Shown in pieces: positions 27,786 through 37,403 of a stretch of 64,000 nucleotides of DNA (the stretch's first letter is position 1; each line of letters opens with the position of its first letter). This DNA comes from Pseudoselenomonas ruminis. GTDB taxonomy: Bacteria > Bacillota > Negativicutes > Selenomonadales > Selenomonadaceae. The translations under genes were made by a program, and so were the position numbers. A model generated the notes under the pieces. That model searched no databases. It was not told the DNA's origin and saw only the letters and a list, made by a program, of their open reading frames with translations. The stretch covers positions 62,001-126,000 of the forward strand of contig NZ_VTOY01000004.1 of NCBI RefSeq assembly GCF_008271295.1, in the 5' to 3' direction.

Positions 27786-28076
27786 ATGCTGAACTGCTCC
27801 GAATGCGGACGCACCCTTGAGGAAAAGGATGCGCTTGTCCATACCACCGAAGACGGAGAGAAAAAAGTCATCTGTCAAGAGTGCTTCAAAGAACTTACTG
27901 GCGTCGATTACCAGACCTTTGCCCTGCGCAAAGAAAACGCCAAGCAAACGTTTATCGCAGTCCTCTTCTGCCTCGCCTGCACGGCTTATGCCTGGTACGA
28001 TAAAGGCTGGATGTGGGGCGTTGGCGGCATTATTCTCACCACGCTTGTTTATCTGTTTTCCAGCAAAGCACGCTAA
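27786..28076 (+). CDS. Small zinc-ribbon membrane protein
   Basis: A 96-residue protein. The N-terminal half has two CxxC pairs (CSECG near residue 4 and CQECF near residue 36) that would bind one zinc ion. Two hydrophobic spans follow (AVLFCLACTAYAW and MWGVGGIILTTLVYLF) with a short basic tail. The ATG at 27786 has GGGAGGA. It is unrecognised otherwise. It converges on lacG with a shared terminator. Confidence 0.75.
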   Translation: MLNCSECGRTLEEKDALVHTTEDGEKKVICQECFKELTGVDYQTFALRKENAKQTFIAVLFCLACTAYAWYDKGWMWGVGGIILTTLVYLFSSKAR

Positions 28077-28135
28077 AAACTGAATCCCTTCAACACCTAC
28101 CACCTTGTTCAACATGTAATTATTGTCTTTATGAG

Positions 28136-28179
28136 AAAAGACGGTTCGCTGACTCATTCAAGTCTTCGAACCGTCTTTT
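28136..28179. terminator. Bidirectional terminator between the zinc-ribbon gene and lacG
   Basis: A 13-bp perfect stem (AAAAGACGGTTCG / CGAACCGTCTTTT) serves the plus-strand gene and the minus-strand lacABFG operon. Confidence 0.88.
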
Positions 28180-28209
28180 CATTTAGCTATTGTGTTATAG
28201 CTTTTTCCT

Positions 28210-29646
28210 TCAAAAATCAATAAGAAATTTTTCCATCGGAACTAATTCTCTCCGCTGACTTATTGCTTTATACCAATAAGCACTTTTTTTGGGATATCGT
28301 TTTTGATTGGCATAATCCACATAAAACAAGCCATAGCGTTTGTTATAACCATTGCTCCAGGACAGTACGTCCATCAGGCTCCAAATATAATAGCCTTTTA
28401 CCTTGACGCCTTCCTCGATGGCCTTCAGGATTGCTTCCAGATGCTTGGTGACATATTCGATGCGCGGCGTGTCATCGATTTTTCCGTCTTCAAAGTCATC
28501 CTTATACCCCATGCCATTCTCGGATATAAAAATCTCTTTGTAGTTCGGATAATCCCTGGCGATACGCTTTAACTGCCTATACATGCCCTCCGGGTAAATC
28601 GGCCAATCCCAATCCGTAGTGGGGACTTCCGGATTGCTGACACGTGCACCGATGCCCTTGAGGCAGAACACGCTGGTACCCTTTTCGCCGGTGCTGTTAT
28701 TCACCACCTGGCTGTCACCATCCCAAGCCTGCAAAAAGTGACTGGAATAGTAATTCATGCCTAAAAAGTCAATCTGCTTGGCAGCGCGCGCAAAATCATC
28801 AAAATCGGACGGCTCCGTGATGAGCTTGCCGCCATTCTTCTGCAGGATTTCATTTATCAGCGACATGGTCGTATCGCTGTATTTTCCCAAATAGCAGGCA
28901 TCCAGCATAAAACGGTTGGAAATCGCATCATCCAGGTCGCGGGCATGGCAATCAGCGGGGGAAGCCGATATAGCCACCTTGCCCTCCAACGTATGGACAA
29001 TACCAATTTTTCCCGGCAAGTTCATGCTCTTGTACAGATTCAGAGCCCGGGCATGCGCTACCATGAGATTGTGCTCAATCTGGATGGCCTTCTCAATCTG
29101 GAAGGTTTCATTCGGGGGAAAATTCCCTGCCAGATAGCCATTCTGAGCAATGGACCAAGGTTCGTTAAAGGTAGCCCATTTCGTCACCCGATCGCCAAAG
29201 GCCTCAAAACAGATTTTGGCGTATTCCACAAATTTGTCAATCAAATCGCGATTCAGCCAATGGCCATTTTGAAAAAATTTTAGGGGAGTATCAAAATGGT
29301 GCAGCGTCACAAAGGGTTCTACGCCCTGTTTGATGCACTCGTCGATCAGCTCATTGTAATACGCAATACCAGCCGGATTCACCCTGCCTTCCCCTTCGGG
29401 AAGGATCCGCGTCCAAGACAGGGAGATGCGGATGCCATTGATGTTATAATCATGTGCCAGCTGCAAATCCGTTTTGTATTGATGATAAAAATCGCTGGCA
29501 GGATCCGCATTGAACCTTGCGCCAGGACGATTCATATACTCGTCCCAGACACAGGGACCGCGCCCATCTTCGCGGGTTGCACCTTCCACTTGATAGGCAG
29601 CAGTAGCCCCGCCAAAGATAAAACCAGCTGGAAATTTCTTTGCCAT
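28210..29646 (-). CDS. lacG: 6-phospho-beta-galactosidase, GH1
   Basis: A 478-residue GH1 enzyme close to LacG along its length: FIFGGATAAYQVEGATREDG, PASDFYHQYKTDLQLA, acid/base Glu in TFNEPW, nucleophile Glu in ISENGMGYKD, and VKGYYIWSLMDVLSWSNGY. It cleaves PTS-imported lactose-6-phosphate, or by inference galactobiose-phosphate, to galactose-6-phosphate plus a free sugar. The C-terminal pattern KRYPKKSAYWYK is typical of the phospho-glycosidase branch. It is the last gene of lacA-lacB-lacF-lacG, 9 bases after lacF. The ATG at 29646 has GAGGGT upstream. Confidence 0.92.
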   Translation of the reverse strand: MAKKFPAGFIFGGATAAYQVEGATREDGRGPCVWDEYMNRPGARFNADPASDFYHQYKTDLQLAHDYNINGIRISLSWTRILPEGEGRVNPAGIAYYNELIDECIKQGVEPFVTLHHFDTPLKFFQNGHWLNRDLIDKFVEYAKICFEAFGDRVTKWATFNEPWSIAQNGYLAGNFPPNETFQIEKAIQIEHNLMVAHARALNLYKSMNLPGKIGIVHTLEGKVAISASPADCHARDLDDAISNRFMLDACYLGKYSDTTMSLINEILQKNGGKLITEPSDFDDFARAAKQIDFLGMNYYSSHFLQAWDGDSQVVNNSTGEKGTSVFCLKGIGARVSNPEVPTTDWDWPIYPEGMYRQLKRIARDYPNYKEIFISENGMGYKDDFEDGKIDDTPRIEYVTKHLEAILKAIEEGVKVKGYYIWSLMDVLSWSNGYNKRYGLFYVDYANQKRYPKKSAYWYKAISQRRELVPMEKFLIDF

Positions 29647-29655
29647 AATCAACCC

Positions 29656-29973
29656 TCATTTCTCCCGGAACATCTTGAGGAAACGTTTATCCATATCCGA
29701 AAGCAGCATAGCTGTCATCAGATGATCCTGTGCATGCACGGTAAGAAAACCAATTTCGATTTCCTCGCCGGCTGCTTCCTTCGTAATGAGTTCCGTCTGC
29801 TGATTGTGGGCATTGAGGATCAAGTCATCCCCTTCTTTGATGAGCGATTCTGCTTTTGCAAAGTCCTTTTCACCAATAGCATCCATCGCGGCTAGGAATT
29901 TTGTCCGAGCATCGCCGGAATAAGCCACAATTTCCATAGCAATCATTGCCATTTCATCTTTTGTCATTGCCAT
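29656..29973 (-). CDS. lacF: PTS lactose-type EIIA component
   Basis: A 105-residue all-helical EIIA of the lactose/chitobiose family. It has the conserved DARTKFLAAMDAI stretch and the phosphoryl-accepting region FLTVHAQDHLMTAMLL, in which the first His is the usual phosphorylation site. It passes phosphate from HPr to LacE, encoded 7.4 kb away in the same locus. The AAGGGGA ribosome site is good. It lies between lacB and lacG. Confidence 0.92.
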   Translation of the reverse strand: MAMTKDEMAMIAMEIVAYSGDARTKFLAAMDAIGEKDFAKAESLIKEGDDLILNAHNQQTELITKEAAGEEIEIGFLTVHAQDHLMTAMLLSDMDKRFLKMFREK

Positions 29974-30073
29974 AAGAATCCCCTTTTCATAAATATTTTT
30001 CCCTAGTGCCCCACTTACTTTCTTTACCCCTAAAAAAAGTAAGCTAGCTAACCGACACCATTATAGCACGACA

Positions 30074-30589
30074 TCAGTCGTGATAGTAACCTTCCTCCCA
30101 TTTTTTCAGATACTCATCAAAGAGTGCATCATTCTCTATGCAATCATTGTCATCAATCAGCCCATCAATTTTCGCAATCAGTGCATCCTTTTCCGGAGTC
30201 GGTTTATACTCAGCCTTTAGAAAGGCCTCCAGAATATATTCAATCGATCCAATACCAATAACACGACCTCCACACCCAATTACATTTGCATTAAGATTCT
30301 CTTTTGCCGCTACTGCTGTTTGCACATCGGCCACGCAGGCTGCACGAACACCTTTTACTTTCTGTGCGGCATTATTAATACCGATACCAGTACCGCAAAT
30401 ACACACGCCCAAATCTGCCTCACCGGTTGCTACCAGCTTTCCTACTTTGCGTCCATAAATCGGATAGTGCGTACGGATAAAATCATAGGTACCCACATCG
30501 ATGACTTCATGTCCCTGTTTTTTCAAAAACTCTGCTGCTTTGATTTTTATATCGGTAACAATATGGTCACAACCAATTGCAATCTTCAT
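30074..30589 (-). CDS. lacB: Galactose-6-phosphate isomerase subunit LacB
   Basis: A 171-residue RpiB/LacAB-family protein, exactly the usual LacB length. It starts [22 protein letters not shown] and contains [22 protein letters not shown] and the long C-terminal extension that distinguishes LacB from LacA. With LacA it converts galactose-6-phosphate to tagatose-6-phosphate. It is 14 bases downstream of lacA, with an AAAGGAGG ribosome site. Confidence 0.93.
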   Translation of the reverse strand: MKIAIGCDHIVTDIKIKAAEFLKKQGHEVIDVGTYDFIRTHYPIYGRKVGKLVATGEADLGVCICGTGIGINNAAQKVKGVRAACVADVQTAVAAKENLNANVIGCGGRVIGIGSIEYILEAFLKAEYKPTPEKDALIAKIDGLIDDNDCIENDALFDEYLKKWEEGYYHD

Positions 30590-30603
30590 GGTATTAGCCT
30601 CCT

Positions 30604-31023
30604 TTAAACTTCCCGGTTCAGCATATCAATGCGAATCTGATGACGTCCGCCATCATACTCCGTCTTCACAAAGTTTTCCGCTAATTCACAGGAAAGCTTC
30701 TCTGCCGTAACATTTGCCCCCAGCGTAATGATCTGCGTGCTGTTGTGACGGCGGGTCATGGATGACGTGTAATCCTCATAAGTCGGAGCACAGACAATGC
30801 CATGATGTTTCGCAGCAATCATAAACGGAGCCACTCCATAGTCGTCCACGACAATGCCCCGGGTAATCCCCTTGGTTAAAATCGCATCCACCACATTTTC
30901 TGTGGCGATAAAAATATCCTCATGGGACAAATCCTCTATCTCATAACCTTTGCCAAGCAAATAATCCTTGATGCTGTCTTTCAGTTTTGCGCCAGCACCA
31001 TTCGCAGCCAATGCAACTTTCAT
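30604..31023 (-). CDS. lacA: Galactose-6-phosphate isomerase subunit LacA
   Basis: A 139-residue LacA, near the family length of about 141. It starts [18 protein letters not shown] and has [25 protein letters not shown]. It partners LacB. The open frame runs 27 codons upstream into the regulatory region, but the ATG at 31023 has AAAGGAAG and the family start. It is the first gene of lacABFG and diverges from the rpiR-type regulator. Confidence 0.92.
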   Translation of the reverse strand: MKVALAANGAGAKLKDSIKDYLLGKGYEIEDLSHEDIFIATENVVDAILTKGITRGIVVDDYGVAPFMIAAKHHGIVCAPTYEDYTSSMTRRHNSTQIITLGANVTAEKLSCELAENFVKTEYDGGRHQIRIDMLNREV

Positions 31024-31057
31024 ATTCTGACTTCCTTTCTGTCTTCTTGATGATTTT

Positions 31058-31086
31058 ATTATAATCATTCTTGCTTTTTCGTTGTT
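31058..31086 (-). promoter_or_regulatory. Predicted lacA promoter
   Basis: A perfect -10 TATAAT (31058-31063) with a 17-base spacer and a poor -35 (AACAAC, 31081-31086). The weak -35 overlaps the shared 25-bp operator by three bases, as in the kbaY and lacE promoters. Confidence 0.65.
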
Positions 31087-31108
31087 TTCAGGTTTTGAAA
31101 GCATTTTC
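31084..31108. promoter_or_regulatory. Candidate RpiR-type operator between lacA and rpiR
   Basis: On the plus strand it is GTTTTC-N13-ATTTTC with the core TTTTGAAAG. It is one of three matching 25-bp sites (others at 33873-33897 and 39156-39180). It lies 21 bases from the lacA -10 box and also covers the likely -35 area of the divergent regulator gene, whose TATAAT is at 31125-31130. Confidence 0.7.
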
Positions 31109-31163
31109 GCCGTGATATACGTGATATAATAATACTGAATGAATTACAAGGAGCTGATAAAGC

Positions 31164-31970
31164 ATGTTAATTAAGATCGACCATGATTTTCACGAACACC
31201 TAACCGAAACGGAGAAGAAAGTCATCGCCTTCATCAACAGCAACACCGAAAAGATTTCCTCTATGTCCATCAGTGACGTAGCCGAGGCGACTTATTCCTC
31301 TCCCGCCACCGTATCCCGCACCATAAAAAAATGCGGCTTTTCCGGCTTTGCCGAACTGCGTTATCTCATCACCCAGGAAACAGACGTCCACAAAGACAGC
31401 ATCAACGTCAATGAGATTTTCAATAAAAGCCTGATGGAAGTAACACAGACCATCGAACAGCTGAGCATTGAAACCATCCTGGCGGTCGTGCGGGAAATCT
31501 GCCAGGCCAAGCGTATCTATCTCCTGTCACGCGGGCTCACGGAGCACGTAGCCGAGGAATTTGCCCTGAAACTCCAGCTGCAGGGATTCCATGTCTTTGC
31601 CAACTCCGATCCGTCTATCATGCAGGACATGACCCGCCGTGTAAAGAATCAGGAACTCGTCATCATCTTCAGCCTGTCTGGCAAGACCCCGGAGCTTCTC
31701 ACAGCCGCCGAGAATGCGGCCTCTCTAGGTGCCCGCATCGTCACCATCACCTGCGGCTCTCCGGACACACCGCTGGCACGTATTGCACACCTTACAGCCT
31801 ACGGCTTCAAGCACAGCCATGTAGCCATCAAAAACGTCGATGCCACCTCCCGTCTTCCCATCTATGTCATCAGCCGTATCATCTCAGACTATCTGGCCAA
31901 ACGTCAGGATGAGGAACGCGAAAAAGCCGCCCGCAAAGAGGCGGCTTATCGTCGGGAACATTATTTTTGA
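31164..31970 (+). CDS. RpiR-family regulator (HTH + SIS) of the galactan/lactose locus
   Basis: A 268-residue protein. The N-terminal HTH_6 domain (about 1-75) reads MSISDVAEATYSSPATVSRTIKKCGFSGFAELR. The SIS sugar-phosphate-binding domain (about 105-245) has IYLLSRGLTEHVAEEFALKL and VIIFSLSGKTPELLTA. It is placed between lacA (divergent) and lacC (convergent). A sugar phosphate such as galactose-6-phosphate or tagatose-6-phosphate is the likely effector. Weak -35 boxes at the target promoters suggest that it may activate. The AAGGAG site is 11 bases from the ATG. Confidence 0.85.
   Translation: MLIKIDHDFHEHLTETEKKVIAFINSNTEKISSMSISDVAEATYSSPATVSRTIKKCGFSGFAELRYLITQETDVHKDSINVNEIFNKSLMEVTQTIEQLSIETILAVVREICQAKRIYLLSRGLTEHVAEEFALKLQLQGFHVFANSDPSIMQDMTRRVKNQELVIIFSLSGKTPELLTAAENAASLGARIVTITCGSPDTPLARIAHLTAYGFKHSHVAIKNVDATSRLPIYVISRIISDYLAKRQDEEREKAARKEAAYRREHYF
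31921..31946 (-). terminator. lacC terminator embedded antisense in the rpiR 3' end
   Basis: AAGCCGCC and GGCGGCTT form an 8-bp GC-rich stem. On the minus strand TTTT follows. It lies inside the last codons of the plus-strand regulator gene. Confidence 0.65.
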
Positions 31971-31983
31971 TTGGGCAGGCTCA

Positions 31984-32916
31984 TCAGCCGGCAATTTTCT
32001 CTACGGAAATCCGCGGCAAAAGTTGTGCCACTACCTTTTTCTGCACGAAACCACTTTCGGCTTCCAAAGCATTTGCGGTACCACAAGCAGCCCCCAGCCG
32101 CAGGATGTCTTCAATCGGCAGCTTGCGGGCAAAACCGGCAGCAATCCCTGCCACATAGGAATCCCCAGAACCGACAGGATTCTGGCAATCAATCTTTGGC
32201 ACAGTGACACGATATACCTGATTCTGAAAACCCACCAGGGAGCCTTCACTGCCCAAGGATATCGCCGCCATCTCAATTCCTTCCTCGAGGAAGTGACGGA
32301 TTTCCCGCACGACATCTTCTTCGCTGTGGAGACGATATCCGCGCAGGGCTTCCATCTCATCCCGGTTTGGCTTGATGAAATCCGGACGGGCTGCAATGCC
32401 GCGGGCCAGTAAATCCCCGCTGGTGTCGAGCAGGAATTTCTTTCCAGCCTGGTGAGCCTCTTCAATCAGCTCAGCATAAAAGTCAACCGGCACACCTCGC
32501 GGCACACTGCCGGAGGCTACGACAATATCCGCTTTTCCTAAAAGTTCCGTGTACTTATCACGGAACTTTTTTAATTCTGCAAGACTTATATCGGGTCCGG
32601 GCTCGAGGATTTCCGTCTGGGCACCATCCTCAGTGAGTATAGCCAGACAGGAACGTGTCTCTCCTGCCACCTCAACAAAGTCACCAGCTATGCCATAGTC
32701 ATAAAGCCTGCCTGCTACGAATTCACCGGTCTTGCCGCCCAGGAATCCTGTTACCACCGTTTCCTCACCCAGAATGGTATCCACATTCGCGACATGGATG
32801 CCCTTGCCGCCGGGGGTATTATCCACCGATTTGGCCCGGACGATTTTTCCCTTGGCAAAATCCACGAGTTCATAGCGCTTATCAAGCGAGGCATTTAAAT
32901 TTATTACCAGTATCAT
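31984..32916 (-). CDS. lacC: Tagatose-6-phosphate kinase (LacC, PfkB family)
   Basis: A 310-residue PfkB-family sugar kinase of the LacC/FruK branch. It starts MILVINLNASLDKRYEL, has NTPGGKGIHVANVDTILG (sugar site), and carries the catalytic Asp motif in NPVGSGDSYVAGIAAGF. From context it makes tagatose-1,6-bisphosphate. 1-Phosphofructokinase is the main alternative by sequence alone, but the neighbouring lacAB and aldolase favour LacC. It is 28 bases downstream of the aldolase gene. Confidence 0.88.
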   Translation of the reverse strand: MILVINLNASLDKRYELVDFAKGKIVRAKSVDNTPGGKGIHVANVDTILGEETVVTGFLGGKTGEFVAGRLYDYGIAGDFVEVAGETRSCLAILTEDGAQTEILEPGPDISLAELKKFRDKYTELLGKADIVVASGSVPRGVPVDFYAELIEEAHQAGKKFLLDTSGDLLARGIAARPDFIKPNRDEMEALRGYRLHSEEDVVREIRHFLEEGIEMAAISLGSEGSLVGFQNQVYRVTVPKIDCQNPVGSGDSYVAGIAAGFARKLPIEDILRLGAACGTANALEAESGFVQKKVVAQLLPRISVEKIAG

Positions 32917-32944
32917 AAGCGTTCCTTCCCTTTGTCAGCAGAAA

Positions 32945-33844
<900 letters not shown>

Positions 33845-33846
33845 TT

Positions 33847-33875
33847 ATTATAGGTAGCGGAACCGCGCCTTTGTT
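33847..33875 (-). promoter_or_regulatory. Predicted kbaY-lacC promoter
   Basis: A perfect -10 TATAAT (33847-33852), a 17-base spacer, and the weak -35 AACAAA (33870-33875) that overlaps the shared operator by three bases. Confidence 0.65.
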
Positions 33876-33897
33876 TTCGCCTTTTGGAAGAGTTTTC
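33873..33897 (-). promoter_or_regulatory. Candidate RpiR-type operator before kbaY-lacC
   Basis: GTTTTC-N13-GTTTTC (plus strand) with the core TTTTGGAAG. It matches the lacA and lacE sites and is 21 bases from the -10 box. Confidence 0.7.
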
Positions 33898-33918
33898 ATA
33901 ACATCGCGGAACCTGCAC

Positions 33919-33958
33919 AAAAAATCACCCCTGCAGGCAGCTGCTTGCAGGGGTGATT
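33919..33958 (-). terminator. Intrinsic terminator of the lacE-porin-galactanase unit
   Basis: A 13-bp perfect stem (AATCACCCCTGCA / TGCAGGGGTGATT) is followed by six T residues on the minus strand, 14 bases after the galactanase stop. It separates that unit from kbaY-lacC. Confidence 0.93.
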
Positions 33959-33972
33959 GGATTTTGTACGTG

Positions 33973-35820
33973 TTATTGTTTGTAGAATTCGAAGTTATCG
34001 AGCGATCCCCAGGTTCCCGGAGCAGCTTCCATAGTCACTGCCACCGTGCACTTGCCGCCTTTTACCTCAACATCCTTGATGGTAAAGGTATGCCACTCGT
34101 TCCAAGCCGTGTCCTTGATATCCACCGACTTCGTCCCCTTGCTGGTGGCAGCGGTGAGCTGATACTTGCTCTGTCCGCCACCGCCCTGGGTCGACACTGC
34201 TACGGTGTACTTGCCATCCGCCAATCCGGTGAATTCCTGGCTGGCCGTGAACTTGAATGCCTTGTCACTCCAATAGTGCATCGCACTGGTATCCAGAGCA
34301 TCGCCGCCTTTGGTTACCACATCCAATACCTTATCGCCAGTAATCGTCCAGCCGTCGAGATTCTGCGCGTTCTCAAAGTTACCATTCTTGAACAGGTTTA
34401 CCTTGTCCACCACCGTAATCAAGCCAGTAACCGGATATTTTTTTCCCTCAACGGTAACGGTCCCTTTGACCGTATAATCACCAGCCTGCTCGAATATCGG
34501 CGCAGGATTATCCCAGGTTATCTCCATATTTTCAGCATGATCATCGGAGAAGGTCACGCGGGTTTTCACCGGCAGTTTAGCCGCCGCGCCCTTGCCTGCT
34601 TCGCCCGTTACATCATCCACCTCCTTGAAGACCGGCTTGATGGTCGGCAAGCTCTGATTGCTGACGTCATTGAATACCTTCCAGGACTCCAGTGCCTTGC
34701 CCTTGTTATCGAACATGACCAGGTTATCCCATTCATTTCCCTGATCCTTAAAGGCACCAGCCCCCGGCACAGCATACCAGTCCGGCTCCCAATAGAACAT
34801 GCCGATACCTCTGCCATTCGGCACATCCGCGAGACTCTGCATAACGGTACGCAGCCCCGTAGCCTGCCCCTGTACGGTCGAACGGAAACCGCCCACATAT
34901 TCCGCCTGTGCATCATAGGGGTTTTTCGTATCGTCAAAGTTCTCGTTGGTATAACCGAATGCCGTCTCGACAATAATCACATCTTTGTTGTAACGGGCCG
35001 ACAAATCCTTGATATTTGCACGCATAGCATCCATATTGCCATGCCAGAACGGATAATAGGACAAACCAATGACATCAAAATCATTGACCCCGTTATCCTT
35101 GATCAACTGATTATAAAATGTCTGCGAAGCGGCATTGTCGCCACCTTTGTCGATGTGAATCATGGTCCTGATATTCGGATCCGTCTCATGTACAGCCTTC
35201 AGGCCGCTTGCCACAAAGGAAGCCAGCGTCTTGCCATTATCCTTGGCTGGCAGTTTGCCCAGAGGCCAGATCATGCCGTTGGTGATTTCATTGCCCACCT
35301 GCACCATTTCCGGCAGCTGACCGGCTTTCTTGAAATCCCCCAGCACTTTTTTCGTATACTGGTAGACATCCTTGGCCACTTTTTTGGCATCATCCTTTTC
35401 CCAGGCTTTCGGTGCCCACTGCTTGCCAGGATCCGCCCAGAAATCGCTGTAATGGAAATCAATAAGCACCTTCATGCCGAGTTCATGCGCACGCTTTGTC
35501 ATCGCCAAAGCACGTTCTGCCGTGGTATAGCCGCCGCCATTGGCATGATCCGGATTATTCCAGATGCGCAGGCGGATCCAGTTGATGCCGTATTTTTTCA
35601 TGATGGCCAGCTCATCCATCTCCGTGCCATCCATATCGTAGAACTTGCCGCCCAGGGATTCCAGCTCCGGCAGCATAGACACATCCGCACCTTTGATGAA
35701 ATCCGCGGAGAGATTCTTTATCGGATTGACCTGTACGGCCGCATCAGCAGGCGAAGCCATCAGCAGGGAACCTGCGGCAATGGCAGAGAGTACCAGAGAT
35801 TTTAACATTGATTTACGCAT
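33973..35820 (-). CDS. ganB: Secreted endo-beta-1,4-galactanase, GH53 with C-terminal CBM61-like module
   Basis: A 615-residue exported enzyme that cuts beta-1,4-galactan (pectin side chains). The signal peptide (1-28) cleaves near PADAA-VQV. The GH53 barrel (about 40-400) has DMDGTEMDELAIMKKYGINWIRLRIWN, the acid/base Glu in QVGNEITNGMIWP and the nucleophile Glu in VIIVETAFGYT. An Ig-like domain (about 410-470) and a beta-sandwich binding module (about 475-615, starting NLFKNGNFENAQNLDGW) follow. There is no lipobox. The ATG at 35820 has GAGG eight bases before it. It lies 19 bases after the porin gene and is the last gene of its unit. Confidence 0.92.
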   Translation of the reverse strand: MRKSMLKSLVLSAIAAGSLLMASPADAAVQVNPIKNLSADFIKGADVSMLPELESLGGKFYDMDGTEMDELAIMKKYGINWIRLRIWNNPDHANGGGYTTAERALAMTKRAHELGMKVLIDFHYSDFWADPGKQWAPKAWEKDDAKKVAKDVYQYTKKVLGDFKKAGQLPEMVQVGNEITNGMIWPLGKLPAKDNGKTLASFVASGLKAVHETDPNIRTMIHIDKGGDNAASQTFYNQLIKDNGVNDFDVIGLSYYPFWHGNMDAMRANIKDLSARYNKDVIIVETAFGYTNENFDDTKNPYDAQAEYVGGFRSTVQGQATGLRTVMQSLADVPNGRGIGMFYWEPDWYAVPGAGAFKDQGNEWDNLVMFDNKGKALESWKVFNDVSNQSLPTIKPVFKEVDDVTGEAGKGAAAKLPVKTRVTFSDDHAENMEITWDNPAPIFEQAGDYTVKGTVTVEGKKYPVTGLITVVDKVNLFKNGNFENAQNLDGWTITGDKVLDVVTKGGDALDTSAMHYWSDKAFKFTASQEFTGLADGKYTVAVSTQGGGGQSKYQLTAATSKGTKSVDIKDTAWNEWHTFTIKDVEVKGGKCTVAVTMEAAPGTWGSLDNFEFYKQ

Positions 35821-35839
35821 TATCGTCACCTCAAACAGA

Positions 35840-37291
35840 TTAGAAGCTATAGGTCAGAGCGGCAAAGGCAGTATCATCATATTTACTAAAACCGGTAGCA
35901 GCCTTGTCATAAGGTTTCAATTTGTAGTAGGAAAGCTCCAGATTGGTATTGGCTGCCAGCATGTAATTCACAGCCAGACCATAGCCACGTACACCTGCAC
36001 CGCCGTAACCATTACCACCAGCGATATTCAGATGATGTGCCCAGCAGCTCGAATCAACTGCCAATCCGCCTAAAGCAAAGTATTCACCATAGATATTCCA
36101 AGTGTTCGCCTTATTCCAAACCAGCTTGCCATATGTCAGACGTGTCCAGAAACCATTGCGATCATTGCTTGCTTTTGTATCAGGAGTACCTGTAGCCGTA
36201 GACGTCCTCGTCACCTTGGCTCCATTATGAATCCCCTCTGCTACCAGATTCCATTTATTGCTTAACTGTGCATCAATACCGTAAGCAAACTGTTGGAAAT
36301 TACGGCTTATGGTGTTATTGTGCCAGTTGTTATACCAAGTCCGTCCATTATCCCAAGTCTCCACCACCGCAACATTGCTATTGGCATCGGAGTGGGAATT
36401 GTAATACGTAGCCGTAAGTTTTACTGCGGGGCTTACCTTAACGCTCAAATCAGCCAGCGTTGCATATTCAGCTTTATCTGCCCAGGTTGCACAGCTGGCA
36501 TCACCGGCACCGAGAAGCAAGCTGGCTTTCTTGAAGTCCTTGCGTACCAGGAAACCATCGATCGGGTTCTCCCAATAGATCAAGCCCTGTCCTAAATTTA
36601 GTTCATTACGACCAGCAGACACGGTAAAACCGTTTTTAGCATGCCAATCTAATTGCAGTCGGTTGAAACTCATTTTTTCCTCGTTCTTGCCGGCGTAATG
36701 CTCATGATTATAATCACTGCGAGCAATATTCTCGTTTTCTGCCTTTAACTGTCCGGTAACGGAAAGATTCTTTGCCGGTTCACCATATAATCCCAAACGG
36801 ATGCGCATCTCATTTTGATGTTTGGTGCCCAGTTTGTGCGCAGACTCGCTACTGCCCTTTACCCCAATACTTTTCTTATTCTGGAAGTGACGTACTCTGG
36901 CATCGCCCCACCATTTGAAGCTGGACATACCTTTCTTGATTTCCTGCACGTCATTTTCCACATTCTTGAGGCGTACATCCATGTCTTTCAGTTCATTGGC
37001 AAATTCCTTTTTGAGTTTATTGATGGCCCCTTTATCCTTCGGCTGGACATTGTCGTATTTCTCCATAGCCTTGGCCACGATCTGCGCCATCTCATAGCGG
37101 TTCATGGTCTTGGTTCCCCTGAATGTGCCATCGCTATAGCCTTCCAGTACGCCATCCTCGGCAAGCATGGTGACTGCGTCATAAGCCCAATGTCCTTCTG
37201 GTAAATCATTGAAGGGATTCTGTGCGGCAAAAGCCGTCGTACTCATCGTCGTTGCTGCTAAGACTGCTGCCATAAGAGCTGATTTTTTCAT
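35840..37291 (-). CDS. SLH-domain outer-membrane porin (OmpM type) of the galactan locus
   Basis: A 483-residue porin of Negativicutes style. The signal peptide (1-22) is followed by one SLH domain (FNDLPEGHWAYDAVTMLAEDG, about 25-85), which binds the cell-wall polymer. A short coiled coil follows (about 95-125, LKNVENDVQEIKKG). The rest is a beta-barrel of alternating strands ending in AFAALTYSF, with the terminal Phe of outer-membrane proteins. Its place between the PTS permease and the galactanase suggests a dedicated pore for galacto-oligosaccharides. The ATG at 37291 has AGGAGGAA. Confidence 0.88.
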   Translation of the reverse strand: MKKSALMAAVLAATTMSTTAFAAQNPFNDLPEGHWAYDAVTMLAEDGVLEGYSDGTFRGTKTMNRYEMAQIVAKAMEKYDNVQPKDKGAINKLKKEFANELKDMDVRLKNVENDVQEIKKGMSSFKWWGDARVRHFQNKKSIGVKGSSESAHKLGTKHQNEMRIRLGLYGEPAKNLSVTGQLKAENENIARSDYNHEHYAGKNEEKMSFNRLQLDWHAKNGFTVSAGRNELNLGQGLIYWENPIDGFLVRKDFKKASLLLGAGDASCATWADKAEYATLADLSVKVSPAVKLTATYYNSHSDANSNVAVVETWDNGRTWYNNWHNNTISRNFQQFAYGIDAQLSNKWNLVAEGIHNGAKVTRTSTATGTPDTKASNDRNGFWTRLTYGKLVWNKANTWNIYGEYFALGGLAVDSSCWAHHLNIAGGNGYGGAGVRGYGLAVNYMLAANTNLELSYYKLKPYDKAATGFSKYDDTAFAALTYSF

Positions 37292-37341
37292 GTTTTTTCC
37301 TCCTAATTTCCCCAATATTCTGTAAAATTTCCCATAAAAAT

Positions 37342-37385
37342 ACTCCTGCTGCCACTGTTGCCATCCTACAACTGGCAGCAGGAGT
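37342..37385 (-). terminator. Terminator or attenuator between lacE and the porin gene
   Basis: A 13-bp perfect stem (ACTCCTGCTGCCA / TGGCAGCAGGAGT) with ATTTTTA after it on the minus strand. No promoter is seen between it and the porin start, so partial read-through is likely. Confidence 0.75.
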
Positions 37386-37403
37386 TATTTTCCTACATAA
37401 AAT

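Noticed and set aside
33871-35805. A 644-codon open frame on the plus strand.
   Set aside because: It is the antisense of the GH53 galactanase, with no ribosome site and no recognisable domains; GC-rich codon use of the minus-strand gene creates it.
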